Made by a program: the position numbers and the translations under genes. Positions 1 through 10,253 of a stretch of DNA of 64,000 nt are shown here, piece by piece. The number at the start of each line of letters is the position of its first letter. The stretch's first letter is position 1. The notes below the pieces were generated by a model. It was not told the DNA's origin. It saw only the letters and a list, made by a program, of their open reading frames with translations, and made no database searches. Location of the stretch: NCBI GenBank assembly GCA_013396635.1, contig WBMW01000471.1, forward strand, positions 1,160,807-1,224,806, in the 5' to 3' direction. Source of the stretch: Penelope pileata (taxonomy: Eukaryota; Chordata; Aves; Galliformes; Cracidae).

Positions 1-197
1 AGGGCAGCTCGGTGTTGTCCAGATCGTCCTGCACGGCGACGCGGCCGGGCAGCTCGCTGCGGACGAAAAGCAGCAAACGGGAATCGGCGGCGGCGGGCGG
101 CGGGGCTCCGCTCCAGCTGATGTCGTTCTCGCGGAGCACCGGCAGCGTGGACACGGTCACCGTCTTCACGCGGCACGGACCGGGGGGTTCCCGCGAC
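1..197 (-). CDS. ASTN2: Astrotactin-2, first coding exon, partial at both ends
   Basis: Read on the minus strand, this stretch is open for 65 codons with no stop. It runs SREPPGPCRVKTVTVSTLP, then LRENDISWSG, then RLLLFVRSELPGRVAVQDD and LDNTELP at base 1. This is the luminal N-terminal segment of astrotactin-2 just after the signal peptide. Astrotactin-1 differs clearly here, for example with a PKLLFSVRND-type core. Astrotactin-2 is a neuronal membrane glycoprotein that controls surface levels of astrotactin-1 and other synaptic proteins during glia-guided migration. Compared with the human protein as I recall it, the Ala/Gly-rich insertion after WSGA is shortened to APPPAAAD. The exon runs off the left edge, so no splice donor is seen. 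The start codon and signal peptide are lost at the gap at 198. An ATG at 224-222 on the minus strand is out of frame if the N is a single base, so it is not taken as the start. Confidence 0.93.
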
Positions 198-198
198 N
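198..198. other. Assembly gap or ambiguous base (N)
   Basis: A single N interrupts ASTN2 exon 1. Coding similarity stops exactly here and unrelated sequence follows, so it probably stands for a gap of unknown length rather than one unread base. Confidence 0.75.
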
Positions 199-218
199 GC
201 GCTGCCGGGCTCGGTTCT

Positions 219-417
219 CGCCATCGGCTGTTCTGCGCTTCAGTGTTAACTCAGCCGTGGCTCCTGCTACCCCCGGCCCCCTGCAGAATCGTGGCATATC
301 CCGAGTTGGAAGGCACCCTTAAGGGTCTTCGAGTCCAACTCGTGGCTCCACACGGCACGCCCAAAAATCAGACCGAGCTTCACATGTCTGAGAGTGGTGG
401 ACACCCAAAAGTCAGAC
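219..417 (+). repeat. Direct duplication, copy A (199 bases)
   Basis: Bases 219-417 recur at 564-762 with no mismatch by eye. The copy contains about 65 bases of non-repeat sequence followed by a CR1 3' end. It continues rightward into more CR1 sequence (418-562) that copy B lacks. Two exact copies, each next to an N, point to a scaffolding artefact more than to a biological tandem duplication. Confidence 0.9.
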
Positions 418-562
418 CGTATGGCTGAGAGCGGCATCCAAACGCTCCCTGAGCTCCGGCAGTTGGGGCTGCGACACCGCCCTGGGCACTGTGCCATGCC
501 CAAACCTCTGAGCAGAGCCTTTTCCTGATAACCTAAAATTCCCCTGACACAGCTCCATGCCG
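285..562 (-). mobile_element. CR1 LINE, 3' fragment
   Basis: Starting at AGAATCGTGGCATATCCCGA, the plus strand follows the reverse complement of the avian CR1 3' end: GAGTTGGAAGG, then GAGTCCAACTCGTGGCTCCA, then AAACGCTCCCTGAGCTC, then CCCTGGGCACTGTGCCATGC, then AGCCTTTTCCTGATAACC, then CCCCTGACACAGCTCCATGC. The element is therefore on the minus strand and cut at its 5' side by the N at 563. It lies within 90 bases of the ASTN2 exon in this assembly. Confidence 0.88.
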
Positions 563-563
563 N
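563..563. other. Assembly gap or ambiguous base (N)
   Basis: The CR1 reading is interrupted here in the middle of the element, and the next base begins copy B of the duplication. The expected continuation of the CR1 is found only after the N at 763. Confidence 0.8.
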
Positions 564-762
564 CGCCATCGGCTGTTCTGCGCTTCAGTGTTAACTCAGC
601 CGTGGCTCCTGCTACCCCCGGCCCCCTGCAGAATCGTGGCATATCCCGAGTTGGAAGGCACCCTTAAGGGTCTTCGAGTCCAACTCGTGGCTCCACACGG
701 CACGCCCAAAAATCAGACCGAGCTTCACATGTCTGAGAGTGGTGGACACCCAAAAGTCAGAC
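564..762 (+). repeat. Direct duplication, copy B (199 bases)
   Basis: Identical to 219-417 at an offset of 345 bases and bounded by Ns on both sides (563 and 763). Being wholly contained in copy A and flanked by gaps is what a redundant small contig looks like. Confidence 0.9.
630..762 (-). mobile_element. CR1 LINE 3' end, duplicated copy
   Basis: Same CR1 3' sequence as at 285-417, inside copy B of the duplication. It is probably the same genomic element assembled twice. Confidence 0.8.
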
Positions 763-763
763 N
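763..763. other. Assembly gap or ambiguous base (N)
   Basis: Sequence jumps from the extreme 3' part of CR1 to a segment normally several hundred bases further into the element, so this N hides either missing CR1 sequence or a bad join. Confidence 0.75.
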
Positions 764-862
764 GTTTGGACCCTCTCTAACACCTTTATGTCCTTTTTGC
801 ACTGTGACACCCAAACCTGCACGCAGTACTCGAGGTGAGGCCGCACCAGTGCGGTATTGAGC
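764..862 (-). mobile_element. CR1 LINE, more 5' fragment of the same element
   Basis: The plus strand reads TTTGGACCCTCTCTAACACC, TTTATGTCCTTTTTGCACTG and then CGCAGTACTCGAGGTGAGGC. In CR1 this is the block that lies upstream of the 3' pieces at 285-562. With the gap at 563 closed and copy B removed, the two fragments would form one minus-strand element. Confidence 0.82.
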
Positions 863-2039
863 TGGAGGAGGAGTGACTGAATTTCAAAGAGGCAAAAGTA
901 TTTTCCCTAAGATCTGAATTCATTCCCACTCATTTCAATGTTCTGAATGAGTTTCTCGCAAATTGCTGAACAAAATCACCATTTTGATATTTAAACTTCT
1001 TTACTTGAAATGGGAGTGTTTATCGTTTACAGCATATTCCTGTTTCTTTGTAAACAAAGCAAAGCTCTATATAGAATTAACATTTGTTAGACCAAAGAAA
1101 AGAAACAGAAATGTCTAAAGAAGAAAGAAAAAGTAAATGGTTGCTGGAACAAAACTTGTAGGTTTCCAGAAGGAGGCTCTAAAAATGCTGGATTTAAGAA
1201 ACGAGGCTTTGAGAAAACAAGGCATTATCTGTTTTGAAACAGGCGAAATACCAGAATGAAAATAAAATCTCAGCAAACAGAAAGCAGCAGCTCCTCTGGC
1301 CCCTTCCTGCTGCTGCTCTGCTGGGGTCAGCTCCGCACCCACCCCTCCTCCTGCCCTGCTCCTCTGCTTCGCCCTCTCCCTGTTTCCCAGCTGCTGCTCC
1401 CTGCCCTGAGATCTCCCCCATCACCGCTGCCCTTTGCAGCCCATCCTTTTCTTTTTCTGCTCCGTGATACCCCGCTCTGCCCTCCCACATCTTCCCCTCT
1501 TCTGGCAGTGGGGTGTAGCTCATGGCCACGCACACCCGCAGGTCAGCCTTCCCTTTAGGCAGCTGCTGGGCTGCCACAGCACAGAAATACGCTTCCTGCG
1601 TGCTTGTACTGGTTATTGGCTTGTCACAGGTGGACAGGCACCTCCAGGTCTCAAGGCATGTGGAGCCAGCTCACAATGACACGCCTGGAGCCAGCAAACC
1701 AGCGACTTATGACAGATTTTTGACCTGGTCTTTAAGAGCTGGCATTTAAATGGGAGCCAGAGGGCGAAACGCTGCTGAGATCTGATCACCAGTGCCCATA
1801 TACATCCATCACACGGGTGCCCCAATGCCATCTAAGGGCTGGAGCTGTGCTTACACAAACCAGATGAGCACCACCGCTGCTGTAGTTTTGGCTCGTGCTC
1901 TGCCTCCCAGGATGCTGAGGCTGTAGGGGCAAACCCTGGGCAAAGGGGATGGGGCTGACCCCAGCCCCAGGAGCTGCCCACGGGCGGGCAGTGACTAACG
2001 GGGTGGGGAGAGGCAGCCCACAGCGGCTGAGGCAGTGAC
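863..2039. other. Non-coding sequence upstream of ASTN2
   Basis: No gene is recognised. The first 230 bases are AT-rich and hold the forkhead motifs listed separately. Bases 1290-1510 form a pyrimidine-rich tract with CTGCTGCT and CTCCCC runs. The rest is ordinary unique sequence with chance open frames of up to about 130 codons. Confidence 0.6.
1017..1056 (+). promoter_or_regulatory. Cluster of forkhead (FOX) motifs
   Basis: TGTTTAT at 1017-1023, GTTTAC at 1025-1030 and a perfect TGTAAACA at 1049-1056 lie within 40 bases, followed by AACAAAG (SOX-like). Forkhead proteins bind RYAAAYA-type sites. The cluster is about 0.85 kb from the visible ASTN2 exon, although the gaps make the true distance uncertain. 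Function is inferred only from motifs. Confidence 0.3.
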
Positions 2040-5000
2040 TCACAACAACAATTTCCGAGTGACTGCTAATCTACCTGATTTTATTTGTAGATGTACAGAT
2101 AAAAGAAGATGTCAAAACCCTAACAAAGCACGCTTAATGCTCAGGCTTATATTTCCACAAGTTAATTAAGATCAATTCATCATATGCCTATTGAGGCAAA
2201 ACAGCCTTCTGAGATACCTAGGTCACTGAATGTTAAAACCTCAACAAGGGCAGAACGGTGAAGAAGAAATGCAGCAAACAGGCAGCATGAGCACGGCGGG
2301 GGCCAGGCCCCGCTCCAGCTCACAGCAGCAATCTGCAGCCCCCAGGGCAGCATCCACCTGGCTATGGGGAGCACTTGGCTGGGAAAACTGTAATCATGGG
2401 AAAAAATGTTTCCCCCACCCTTTTGTTTTCTTCTTTTTTTGGGGGGGGATGAAGAGGATAGGTTTTGAACTGGCTCAGGCTGCTGTCACTACACACACTG
2501 GTTTCTTTTTCCTAGTTTTGAAAATTCTTCTAGTGAAAAAGAGCAAAGGAACAGTACTGCACAGGTACACAAAGTGACACATAAGACAGTCTGTCTGAAA
2601 AGAGATGAAGCGCGTTTCTATTTTTTAGAACTGGAAATCCTGAAAAAGAGAATCTATTTCTGTTTAGGGCCGTATCCCTGTTGCTTGGATCTCCTGGTAG
2701 CCACTTGCTACAGACCTGTGTGCACCCCATGCACAGTGCAGACCTTTCTGCGCTGCTGCCACGCGTGGATCCCAGCAACCAGCAGCAGGCAAAGGGCTGC
2801 CCTCAACCCCTGGAGTGGGGATGGGGTCCTGAGGGCAGCGCGTGTTGATGTGCAGGTTTCCTCCTCCAGCTGTGCTGGGTCTGGCAGAATTGAAGAGAGG
2901 AATGCATCTTTCAGCTTCGTCCAGCTGTTTGCTGGTCTAGCATCCACCATTGAGCAATGAATTGAATGGGTCTTAGGGTTTAGAGTTGGAATGAAAAGGT
3001 CAGGAGACATGAGTTCAAGCACCTGCTTTGCTGCTGACTGTCCCTCCTTGGTCATGTCCTGAGATAAGAGAAAAATGGGGCTGGGATGGACCTTGAGGAG
3101 CTGTCCTGTCCATGCCTCCACCCAGAAACCAGATCAGCACTACCCATATATTGACTTTTATTTGGCTTGATGTCCACATTGTTGAAGTACAGCTGGTAGC
3201 TGGCTCCTGCCAGGCACACTGAGATTTTTGCAGGTCCCCCTGTACGAGCATGGACACAATGATAAAGGGGAACATTGCTCATGCCGCTGCCTTTAAATAG
3301 GCACATTCAGCTGAAACGCAGCCTGGATCCTTCCCAGTGTCAATGCACATCTCGGTTTCCACTTCGTGAGAAAAGGATTCCATCGCTTTTTAGTTCCAAA
3401 GAATTGAGATAAACACAAAACTGTTTGAAAGCCACCAGCAGTGTTTGCAAAGTGAAATATTTTAGTCCTGGTTTATAACGGAGGTAATGGATTTCTATTA
3501 TCCACCCTGAGCAGCATTCAATAGAAAAGCAAATGCCATGAACAGGGTAAAGCACACTGCAGTCAGACATTCCTCCTGCTAGTAAGGTAGCTGAGGAACA
3601 CTGTCAGAATTTCGCTTAACTTGCTAAATTTTTGGTTAGTCTAAGTGCATACAAACAGTGAATATTCAAGGTAATAGCAACCAGATTTGTCTAAATAAGG
3701 TCCATTTTTGTTTGTTTTTGGTTTCTTGTCTTATCGTTCACAGATAGAGCCTGTCCTCGGGGAAGTCAGCAGCAGCCTGACCACTGACTGCAACAGCATC
3801 AGGGCCAAGAAACCAGCAAAAAAACTGCCTTTCCTAGCAAAATCCCAGGGATGAAAACAGAAATTGTCTTACAAGTGACAACGCACCCGTTGACAGGACC
3901 CATCTGGCTGGGGCACGGCGGGGTGGAGGAGCTGACGGGCTGTCAGGAGCCCCAGCTCCGTTCGCACCATGCCTGCTCCCCGACTGTGCCATGCGGGGCA
4001 CGCGGTTCTATTTCCACCCCTTCGCCTCCCTCAGTCAGCACGTGGGGGCTGGCATCATCTCTAGCATACCAAAATGCAAGAAAATAATTAGATGTTGCTA
4101 TAACAGAATTTCTGCAGCCCTCAGTATCCCTTTTTATCGATGACAGTCCCAGACGTGGGTTTTCCAGTGCAAAAAGCCCTGAGCGCATGAGCTGGGGGTT
4201 CCTCTGCTGTGCAGCAGCCTCCAGGAGCAGGCACTGCACATGCCGTGTGCCACGGGATCCAGGAGCCTCGGCTGTGCTGAGCCATGCCTATCACCTCCTG
4301 TCTGCATCTGCCCACGTTCCTTCCAAATCTTCACCTGAGTGGATTTCTTTTAGCAGAACTTAGACACTAACTCATTTCTTATTCCCCAGCCGAGCTCTCA
4401 GCTCCAGGGTTGGTTTCTTCAGTATGACGATATCCCAGGTGGGATTCAGGAAACCCACGGTTCTGTTCCTCCACAAAGAACTTTGTGCAGACATTTTACT
4501 GGAAAATGCTTAAAATACCTACACCTTCAAAGCATAAAAAGGATGGGGAGGGAGAAGTCATTCGAGTTTAAAGGGTCACAGATGAAGCATTCTTCGACTT
4601 TCAATCCTGTGGGCTGGATTTCTGGACACGCAGAACTAATGTGTCTTCTATTGGCGGGCACCGAGGAGGTTATGGCAAAGATATCAATAGCAGCGTTCTG
4701 AAGTGCTTTTCAATTGGCTCTATTACCAAAGAGATGTACATTCAGCAACAATCATTAAAGGCACTATGTATTTACAATGTACAGAACAGCTTATGCCTAA
4801 CACATCGCAAATCAGAGTGCTAGCAAGTGGAGGAGAAACTCGGAGCTGTGATGTCATCAGAGGTTTATGTTTCCCTCTGCAAGAGTCACATCAGCATCAG
4901 TAACTCCACTGAAGAAGTGAGAAGGATTTTTACATTCTGAAGGAAATACCACAGAATTAATTTTTTCTAAGCTGCGGTGTAGAAATGCTGCTCTGCAGCC

Positions 5001-8000
5001 ATATGGCATCTGGCTGTGGTCTGCGACCACATTGCTCAGGCCGTGCTGTTGTCAGCTCTTGCAGGCAAGAGCAGAGCAGAGACAGGCTGGGTCAGCAGCT
5101 GGGAGGAATCGTCTCCTGGGAGAGAAAGCAGAGGGATGCAGAAAGTGCTCTCTGCAATTCAGGAGGCGACGTTCCTGCTTCTGGGTTAATGGTGAGCCAG
5201 CGGCCCCCTCGCTGTGCTCGGGGCTGCAGGAGATGCTGTCCTTCTGACCCAGCTCCAAACAGGGATCTTCCTGATCACTGGCAGATAAGCGCCCTGAGGG
5301 GACACTTGGCTGAAGGCAGGGGAGCTGAAGGCAGCAGCAGCTGGGCTTTTCCCTCCTCAAAGGGAAGCTGGGTGCAGCAGTTCCTTTGTACCTTTTGCTG
5401 GATATCCTTGCAACATCTCCCTGCACAGGGAAGCAGCCCCTGGGCTCTGTTCAGAAGGACCTGGGCTAGCAACAGGGGGGCTGCAATCAGAAGGCTGTGC
5501 AGATTGCCTCCTTATTGCCTTCGAAGGAAAAAGCTTTGAGCGTTTTGGATCAGAGTACAGACTGAACAGTTGCATGACCATTAGCAGCCCTGACTTACCC
5601 TGGTGGGAAGGTGCCCATCACCACAGTGGCAGGGCACTTGCTGGTTCTCATGCTGAGTGGTAGCATCTTGCCCTGACCACCCCCTGTAACTCACGCTGCT
5701 GCTCATGGCGGTTGTGGCCAGCTGCCCTGTTTGGTGTCAGCAGCACGCTGGGCATGTTCATTCACTCCTAGGACTGAAGCAGTGTTGAAAAGGGACCTTA
5801 CAAACCCCTAAGGCAAGCGCTACCTCAACACTTAGAATCAAGCAAGCACCTTGCCACTAGTCCCCTCTCCACACAGGCAGGGACAGCCTGCCAGAGAGTT
5901 CCCTTATGGAGAGGGGAGATCCCAGAGACAGCTGGGAGGCAACCAGTTGCTGGAACCAAGGGCTGGAAGTGAGGCTTTAGCTGGAACAGGGCTGCAGCAG
6001 GAATGCTGCGTGCTGTTGTTCCCCTCCCTCAGTATCACACAGCCAGTCCATCACTGCCTGCCCTCACACACCCTGAGCAGTAACAGCCCCCAGCGTGGCT
6101 CCCCTCCTTCCCAAGATGAAAGAAACTGTAAATGCATGTAACTCTTGCACTCTACTTAATTAATCAGTTTTTGCATTACAAGTGAAACTTCTTTGATGCA
6201 TGAAATATTAAGGAGCAGCAAAGGGAGGGGAAGGAGAGGGCTGTGGGGGAAGGGGCCACGACTGCTATTGCTGCCAGAGATGGATGGGCTGAGGGACAGA
6301 GGTGAGCTGCAGGGCGGTCTGTCCAGACAGGCAGCTGCCAGCAAGAAAAGGGCTTTCCCTGCACTTCTTGCCTCTGCAGCAGATGGGTTTCATTCCCTGT
6401 TCAGGCCCTACATGCTCACCCAGGTTAGCTCACACAGGCGCAGGAAGGGGACAGCGCCTCATTAAACTTTCATGAAAAATAATCTCTGGTTGATTCATTG
6501 TTTTTTATCTCGTGATGGCTGCAAGAAAGCAAAGTGAGATGTGTCTTTGGGAAAAAAAATAAAAGGCAGCTCCATTCTGGAAGAGCCAGCGTGGCTTTTA
6601 GTCAGATGAGGCTCTCCCAGAGGATGTGTGAGTAGCTAGCTGTGTTACTGGTTTGCAAGTGCCATTCCCACACTGAACCATAGCGGAGAGAAAGAAGAAA
6701 TCTGCACACGTCAGTGTGGATATCGCAGCAGCCCTTGATAGGGCACAGTGAGAACTCAACGCCACAGTGCTAGGTGTACAGCAGAGACATTCTGCTCTTA
6801 AGAAAAAGAGCAACAAAAGCCCTTTGCTCCAAAGCACTACGCTTGATCACAGTCACCTGTCAGGCCTGCCCACGAGCCCAATGCAGAAGCCATAGTCCTC
6901 ACATTTCACTCTGCTCCTTTGGAGCTGACTCATTTGAGCGCAGGTCTGGCTCCCAGGAAGGGCTGTCGGAGCAGATCTGCTCGTCCAGAGCCATGGGTCC
7001 CTGCAGAGCAGCACACAGAACCAGCTGCTGGGCAGCCCCAGCCCCAGGTAGGAGCTCCTTCATAAACAAATGGCGATGGAGTGGCCTGCATTAGCTGTAT
7101 AAAGGGTAATAAATGAATAAATGGGTTAATTATATCCACCACAGAATTTAATTAGACCATCTCTGTTCACTCTGCTTCAGCCACAATCTCAATTATAAAT
7201 CTTTATTTTCAAGGTTTTACAGCTTGGACATAAAAACTTGCTCTGGGCTTAGATGTGACACACAAGGTCTTCTGTTCAGGGACTGCTCCAGTTTTTTTTT
7301 TTAACCAATCTTTTCTAAAAAGGTCAGGAAGGGGGACCAGATGGCTCCAGGGGAAGGTAATGAAGATACAGGGCTTTACTGAAAGAGGTGGCTGGCTGAA
7401 GCCAGGCAGCTTCACAGAGCTGAGGCATTATTAAAGTCTGGGTGAAACCATGCTCAACTCACCTGTCCCTGACAGGTGTGAGCCCTCACTGCCAAACGAA
7501 CCCGGGGCCGCTGCTAATTGGCATCCCAGCACCCATCAGCAGAGAGCAGGGGCTGCAGGGCTGGGGCGAGGCAGCCCCCAGGCGCTGCAGGGCCACGCAG
7601 GGAGCTCACACAGCTGCAGCCTGCTCCAGGAATGTGCCCCCAGGCTGCCAGGTGTGTGCTCACTGCTTCCCCCAGCACCAGGAGCATCACACCTGTGCCC
7701 CTCCACCCCCCCCTCAGCACCCCGCTCCCAGGAGAGGGGACCCAGAGTGCTGGAAAAGCAGAAGGCAGATAGAGAAGTATTGTGCTTTTCAATTGTGATG
7801 ATTCTGAAGGTAATTTAGGACCCGCCTCCTGCTTTCTGGAGCTGACAGTATTGAAATCCAGTACTTCTGTCTCGTTAAATGCACTCTGAAATATTCTGAT
7901 CATTCTAAAATGTCAATAGTGTTACAGGAAAAAACAGAAAACATGTTTACCAGCAGCAAAACCATCTGCGGTCTCAGGTCACATCCTCATTCAATCCGAG

Positions 8001-9989
8001 ATTTGTTTTGTGTTTCCTCATTGAGTTAATTAGTTGATTTGCTTTCCCTGCCCTGTGCCAAGCCCCCACCTCCCCTGCACAGAAGCGGTGGCTGCCAGCA
8101 GGGACCAGCTCTCAGCAGGAGCTAAGGACCCTCACCCACCTTCCAGCACAGGCTGTGGCCAGCCCAGCCCCTGCCCTCCCTGCAGAACCAGGGCTGGCCA
8201 TCCTGGCAAGGCACCACGCTCATTTCTGCTCCTCTTCCCCCTAGTACATCTGCACATAATGTGTCCTAAATACATAGTCACTTCATAAACTAGAACAAAT
8301 CTATCTGGTAAGTCAGACTCCAGCAGAGCTGAATACATATTTAACCAGCAGATCACAACAGATTACTGTCTGGTTGGTGCACCATGTAATTTAACCCTTA
8401 GAAAACGTTGGCACGCATCAGCCAGCCAAATCACTGCTCAGAGGCTGTGATGTATAGCATGAATTACCGGTAATAAAGAAAAAGATATATGGGATGGATT
8501 AATCAAATCATAAATTTCTTAAATCCCTATGGCAGTCCATAAATCAATTTTGGCTCTGTGTTTCTGGCCCTCATTCAATGTGTAATGTGAAGTGTAGGTG
8601 ACCTCCATGTACGTGGATTTTTAGGTGCTTTGTTGGACACACCCTAGGTAAAACAGAGGAAACACCTTTTCTAAAAATATCACATTCATGTATTTCAAGT
8701 TGTACCATTGAAAATATGTGCTTCTGGGAGGGTAAAGGGTATATGTCCTTGTACCAAAAGTTAAACCAGAACCAGGGTAGACATGGCACAGCTTGGATCA
8801 GCTGTAGCTTGCTGAGACAGGGCTCTAAGCATTGAAAACTACCCTGGGCAGGCCTACCAGCCATCATGATTTTTTTTTTATTTTTTTTTTTTAAAGCTTA
8901 AACCTCATTTTCATGGACACAGCAGTTGCAAGCCCTGGAACAGAACATACTTCTGGGACCACAGCAATCAGCAGCCACTTCACTGCTGAGGTTCAGTAGG
9001 GTCTGAGGTCACACTCCATCCAGGCTGATTTAAGGAAAACATCACTAATGGGAGCAGACTGTCTCATGCCCTATCCTTACTTTCATTAGGAGCTTGGAGT
9101 CATCCCTTTCCACCTAAGACCTCAGCCAGCTCAGAGTGACCCTTGCTTTTAGCCCACTTGCTTTCAGCACAGTTCCCCAGCCTCTGCACCTATTAAGCTT
9201 GTGCTGGTTTTATCTGCAGGAAACAAATCTCTGATAAGACTTCTCCCATTCTTAACTCCAACTTGAGCCCTGTCTTCTGCACCAGCCCTTGCCTTGGGAC
9301 CTCTGCTGCCCCGGCCAAACCCAGATCAACAAGCTGCCCACCGTACCAGCTGCCTGCCCAGCAAAAGTCTTAAAGTAGGAGCAGCAACGTGCTCAGAGCG
9401 AGCCTGCTCCCAGCCCAAACATCAGCGTGTGTTTACCAGAGGGAGCAGCAGGCTTTAAAAGTTCGATTTCTTTTTGACTGTCCACAAGAGACATGAAACA
9501 AGGAGATTAAACACCCGGAATAAACACCTATAAATAAAACTGACTATTTAAGCCCACCAAAGCCAGGACATCTGTCACAAAGGCTCCTGCTCCCCTCCAA
9601 CCCCAGCAGAGCAGTGCCTCTGATTCTGTTTACAGCTGCACAGGGCAACATCAGAGCATCCACCTTCCCTTTGAACCTGGCTGCTGCTCTGCAGAGATCC
9701 CACATAGACACCGATTATCAAAGCCCTGCCTTGGCCAGGAGACCACGACTGTGGATTATTGTTCCTCCCTCTCCCTCGTCTTTTCTCCAAAAGGAAGCAA
9801 AAAAAAAACACCTCTAAAAAAAAAAAAAAAAAACCTGTTTGCCTAACCACTGGCAAAGCTGAACCCAAGTGGGAGAGGGTTAAAAACCTCAGCTGCTCTT
9901 TATCTGAAGACAGGCAGAAGGGCTGCAGCAGGGAGCTTGCAGGCTGCGTGCCTGGCAGCGGATGCCCTCTGTTGGCATCTTTCAGAAAT
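2040..9989. other. Intergenic sequence without a recognised gene
   Basis: Nearly 8 kb of mostly unique DNA. AT-rich islands with homeodomain-type cores occur at 2040-2200 (palindrome TTAATTAA at 2162-2169), 7085-7205 (GGGTTAATTATATCC and TTTAATTAG) and 8395-8560 (GAATTACCGGTAATAA). Low-complexity tracts are a GC/T run near 2435-2450, T-rich sequence at 8868-8893, and A runs at 9799-9808 and 9816-9833. Open frames up to 184 codons (4985-5539 and 9575-10129) show no family resemblance and have the Ser/Gly/Cys-rich make-up of chance frames. Confidence 0.6.
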
Positions 9990-10253
9990 ATGATTAGCAG
10001 CACAAGCTGGCTGCTCCGAATCGCAGTGATTTGCTCATTGTTTATCCTGGGCCATGTGGAACAACCCTCAGTGCAGGGCCTGATCTGTGAGCACAAAGTA
10101 AATGGCAGCCCCTGCTCTGCTGAGCCCACTCATGAGCAATGCCCCTGCGTACAGGAGGGAATATTTGCACACCCTTTGCAGCGCAGCAATGCAAACAGAG
10201 AGCCACAAAACTCTTCCTGCCTCTGGTCCTGCTGTGGCTGGGAGCTGTGCTGA
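9990..10253 (+). other. Candidate exon with a short secreted-type, Cys-rich frame
   Basis: A good acceptor (polypyrimidine, then CATCTTTCAG) ends four bases before an ATG with A at -3. The frame of 87 codons starts MISSTSWLLRIAVICSLFIL, which looks like a signal peptide. The rest holds about eight further cysteines, including a C-terminal SCLWSCCGWELC, and one N-glycosylation triplet (NSS). No known family is recognised. The frame also extends upstream of this ATG through a lysine-rich stretch made by the poly-A run, so the ATG choice rests on the acceptor and the hydrophobic segment. It may well be chance. Confidence 0.15.

Larger units (their letters stand above)
1..240. promoter_or_regulatory. 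CpG island over ASTN2 exon 1, truncated
   Basis: The segment is very GC-rich and dense in CpG (GCGACGCGGCCGGG, GGCGGCGGCGGGCGGCGG), unlike the CpG-poor sequence that fills most of the window. A CpG island covering a first exon fits the promoter of a neuronal gene. The upstream half is probably lost in the gap at 198, because an old repeat follows within about 90 bases. Confidence 0.7.

Noticed and set aside
1..197. Assignment of the first exon to ASTN1 rather than ASTN2
   Set aside because: The segment REP-x-x-PCR-x-KTVTVSTLP and RLLLFVRxELPGR-x-AVQDD fits astrotactin-2; astrotactin-1 has a different core here.
3052..3306. Minus-strand frame with a fairly protein-like middle (ISVCLAGASYQLYFNNVD)
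   Set aside because: An overlapping frame of equal length is also open, and there is no good acceptor or family match, so it is probably chance.
4985..5539. 184-codon plus-strand open frame
   Set aside because: Ser/Arg/Cys-rich translation without domains; no splice or promoter context.
9799..9833. A-runs as the poly-A tail of a retroposed gene
   Set aside because: The sequence upstream shows no spliced-gene resemblance and no target-site duplication was seen.
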